DNA of 64,000 nt from Polaromonas sp. CF318 (lineage in GTDB: Bacteria > Pseudomonadota > Gammaproteobacteria > Burkholderiales > Burkholderiaceae_C): NCBI RefSeq assembly GCF_000282655.1, contig NZ_AKIV01000072.1:1-64000 (forward strand), in the 5' to 3' direction. Made by a program: the position numbers and the translations under genes. The notes below the pieces were generated by a model, which was given only the letters and a program-made list of their open reading frames with translations, did no database searches and was not told the DNA's origin. Of the stretch, positions 61,998 to 64,000 are shown one piece after another (position 1 is the first letter of the stretch; every line of letters begins with the position of its first letter).

Positions 61998-62652
61998 TTT
62001 TTCGCAAGCCCTGCTGGAGCTGTTTGTGAGCTCGCTCTGGGAGACCATCGTGATGGTCGGCATCTCGGGCCTGGTCGGCGCGCTGATAGGCATTCCGCTG
62101 GGGGTGTTTTTGCGGCTGACCGACGCGGGCGGCGTGCTGCGCAACGCGGGCGTGAACCGCGTGGTGGGCGGCATCGTGAACGCCGTGCGTTCCACGCCTT
62201 TCATCATCCTGCTGGTGGCCATCATTCCGCTCACGCGCTTTTTGACCGGCTCGTCCATAGGCACGGCCGCCGCCGTGGTGCCGCTCACGATCGCGGCAGC
62301 GCCCTTTATCGCGCGCCTGGTCGAGGCCTCGCTGCGCGAGGTCGATCACGGCCTGATCGAAGCCGCGCAGGCCATGGGCGCGACCACGCGGCAGATCGTG
62401 CTCAAGGTGCTGCTGCCCGAGGCGCTGCCCGGCATCGTCGCGGGCCTGACCATCACCTTTGTGAGCCTGACCGGTTATTCGGCCATGGCCGGCGCGATTG
62501 GCGGCGGCGGGCTGGGCGACCTGGGCATCCGCTACGGCTACCAGCGCTTTTTGCCGGAGGTGATGCTGGCCGTGGTGCTGGTGCTGATCCTGTTTGTGCA
62601 GGCGGTGCAAAGCCTGGGCGACTGGGCTGTGCGCAGGTTGAGCCATAAATGA
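61987..62652 (+). CDS. metI: Methionine ABC transporter, permease
   Basis: A 221-residue membrane protein with five helices and the EAA loop [27 protein letters not shown]. The ATG at 61987 is preceded by GGAGG (61975-61979) inside metN, giving coupled translation. A longer upstream frame inside metN is rejected. Confidence 0.95.
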   Translation: MFSNFSQALLELFVSSLWETIVMVGISGLVGALIGIPLGVFLRLTDAGGVLRNAGVNRVVGGIVNAVRSTPFIILLVAIIPLTRFLTGSSIGTAAAVVPLTIAAAPFIARLVEASLREVDHGLIEAAQAMGATTRQIVLKVLLPEALPGIVAGLTITFVSLTGYSAMAGAIGGGGLGDLGIRYGYQRFLPEVMLAVVLVLILFVQAVQSLGDWAVRRLSHK

Positions 62653-62761
62653 GGGTGCTCTCCGGCCTTTATTTTCAACAGCGATGTTGACTCCCGATTC
62701 CTCCTTCTCCCAAAGGCAGAGGGAACAACACAACAATTTTCAATTCATCCAAAAGGAAACC

Positions 62762-63556
62762 ATGAACAAACGCACTCTCATCCAATCCGCCATCGCACTC
62801 GTGCTGGCCGCCTCTTTCTCCGGCGCCGTGCTGGCGCAGAACAAGCTCCTGAAGATAGGCGTCACCGCCGGCCCGCACGCGCAGATTTTTGAGCAGGTCA
62901 AAAAGATCGCCGAGAAAGATGGCCTCAAAATCCAGGTCGTCGAGTTCAGCGACTACATCCAGCCCAACGCCGCGCTCGCCGCCGGCGACCTGGACGCCAA
63001 CAGCTACCAGCACAAGCCCTTCCTGGACCAGCAGGTCAAGGACCGCGGCTACAAGATCGTCAACGTGGGCTACACCGTCAATTTCCCGATCGGCCTCTAT
63101 TCCAAGAAGGTGAAAAGCCTGGCCGAGCTGAAAGAAGGCGCGCGTTTCGGCATCCCGAACGACCCGACCAACGGCGGGCGCGTGCTGCTGGTGCTGCAGG
63201 ACAAGGGCCTGATCAAGCTCAAGCCCGAAGCCGGCCTCAAGGCCACGCCGCTGGACGTGATCGAGAACCCCAAAAAGCTCAAGTTCGTGGAACTCGACGC
63301 CGCGCAGCTGCCACGCTCGCTGGACGACCTGGATGCCTCGGCCGTCAACACCAACTACGCGCTGTCGGCCGGCCTCAACCCCAAGGACGCGATCGCGCAG
63401 GAAGCGGCCAAGTCGCCTTACGTCAACCTGCTGGCCGTGCGTGAGCAGGACAAGGACAAGCCCTGGGTCGCCAAGCTCGTGAAGGCCTACCACTCGGAAG
63501 AAATCCGCAAGTACGTGCAGGCCGAGTTCAAGGGCGCGGTGCTGGCCGGCTTCTGA
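62762..63556 (+). CDS. metQ: Methionine-binding protein MetQ
   Basis: A 264-residue receptor of the NlpA family: KIGVTAGPHAQIFEQVKKIAEKDGLKIQVVEFSDYIQPNAALAAGDLDANSYQHKPFLDQQ. The signal peptide (KRTLIQSAIALVLAASFSGAVLAQ) lacks the lipobox Cys usual in enterobacterial MetQ, so the protein is probably soluble in the periplasm. AAAGGA precedes the ATG. It is 109 bases after metI. Confidence 0.94.
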   Translation: MNKRTLIQSAIALVLAASFSGAVLAQNKLLKIGVTAGPHAQIFEQVKKIAEKDGLKIQVVEFSDYIQPNAALAAGDLDANSYQHKPFLDQQVKDRGYKIVNVGYTVNFPIGLYSKKVKSLAELKEGARFGIPNDPTNGGRVLLVLQDKGLIKLKPEAGLKATPLDVIENPKKLKFVELDAAQLPRSLDDLDASAVNTNYALSAGLNPKDAIAQEAAKSPYVNLLAVREQDKDKPWVAKLVKAYHSEEIRKYVQAEFKGAVLAGF

Positions 63557-63703
63557 ACGGGCGCCGCAGGCGTTTCCCGTCCTGGCGTCCTACAGCAGGC
63601 GGCGCCGAATTGGTTTACAACGTGGGGTGCCTGATGCGCTTGCGCCATTCAGGCTCCCTATTTTTTTCATCCCCATCCCATCCACCAATTCCTGGAGAAC
63701 CCC

Positions 63704-64000
63704 ATGGCCCGCTACACCATCGCTGTCGTCGTCGGCAGCATTCGCAAGGACTCGTTCAACAAAAAGCTCGCCCGCGCGCTTGAAAAACTGTTCCCTGCGG
63801 ATTTCAGTTTCACCCATGTGCGCATCGACGACCTGCCGCCCTACAACCAGGACGACGACGGCAACCCGGCCCCGCAAGTGGTCAGGCTCAAGGGCGAGAT
63901 CAAGGCCGCGCAAGGCCTGCTGTTTGTCACACCCGAGTACAACCGCTCGATCCCCGGCGTGCTCAAAAACGCCATCGACCATGCCTCGCGCCCCTACGGC
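63704..64000 (+). CDS. NADPH-dependent FMN reductase (chromate/quinone reductase-like), 5' part
   Basis: The first 99 codons are visible; the gene runs off the window. The flavodoxin-like fold begins YTIAVVVGSIRKDSFNKKLARALEKL (phosphate-binding loop GSIRKDS) and has LFVTPEYNRSIPGVLKNAIDHASRPYG, the FMN-binding signature of the NADPH_FMN_red family. GGAG is eight bases before the ATG. Typical products reduce quinones, chromate or azo dyes. Confidence 0.9.
   Translation, partial: MARYTIAVVVGSIRKDSFNKKLARALEKLFPADFSFTHVRIDDLPPYNQDDDGNPAPQVVRLKGEIKAAQGLLFVTPEYNRSIPGVLKNAIDHASRPYG

Overview
The window is G+C-rich, densely coding DNA from a betaproteobacterium, most likely Burkholderiales, family Comamonadaceae (Polaromonas / Rhodoferax / Variovorax-like). 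The call rests on gene content and order typical of that group: an ECF sigma–DUF3619–DUF3106 set, adjacent aat and bpt, two tandem leuA genes, Bug-type solute receptors, fdxA with a TrxR-like ferredoxin reductase, and GC-rich intergenic repeats with the core GCGGCCCGGC-AAGCCGG. No rRNA, CRISPR array, prophage or intact insertion sequence was seen. One tRNA (Asn, GTT) is present.

Layout. 1-4009: glnB (PII), then a minus-strand row of sigma factor, DUF3619, DUF3106, RDD protein, dgkA and a LOG-family nucleosidase. 4255-12278: branched-chain amino acid block ilvB-ilvH-ilvC, pssA, a Leu-codon leader peptide with an attenuator, and two different 2-isopropylmalate synthases. 12483-16283: a PBP7-type peptidase, an IclR regulator, the N-end-rule transferases bpt and aat, and tRNA-Asn. 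16535-18304: a glycosyltransferase/methyltransferase patch that looks less G+C-rich. 18544-22350: thiM-thiE-thiD converging on cytX, which carries a TPP riboswitch. 22463-30059: ferredoxin and its reductase, then the assimilatory sulfate operon (TauE-like exporter, cysI, DUF934, cysH, cysD, cysN). 30314-36457: a branched-chain-type binding protein, a two-receiver regulator, mnmC, yggX, a sulfate-binding protein and a Mop protein. 36584-40919: a catabolic set of Bug receptor, CaiB CoA-transferase, HMG-CoA-lyase-like enzyme and LysR regulator. 41158-47928: small accessory and hypothetical genes with clusters of an ATCTGCG inverted repeat. 47934-55134: RhlE-like helicase, DHA2 efflux pump, an ornithine-cyclodeaminase-like/D-threonine-aldolase-like pair, and a cNMP-domain flavoprotein next to a UBP zinc-finger protein. 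55139-60670: hypotheticals, GST, acyltransferase, MATE pump, DUF2239. 60930-64000: methionine importer metN-metI-metQ and the start of an NADPH-dependent FMN reductase.

Links between genes. Sulfur is a recurrent theme: sulfate reduction to sulfide, sulfite/sulfate transport, sulfate binding and methionine uptake, with AT-rich TTAT/ATAA half-sites upstream of three sulfur loci suggesting a shared LysR-type (CysB-like) control. Nitrogen and amino acid supply is the second theme: PII, ilv, leu with attenuation, and Met uptake. The least understood parts are the cNMP-flavoprotein/UBP-finger pair, the hairpin on the minus strand ahead of metN, the XRE/GNAT pair with a long palindromic operator between repeats, and the small-gene patch at 41-48 kb.
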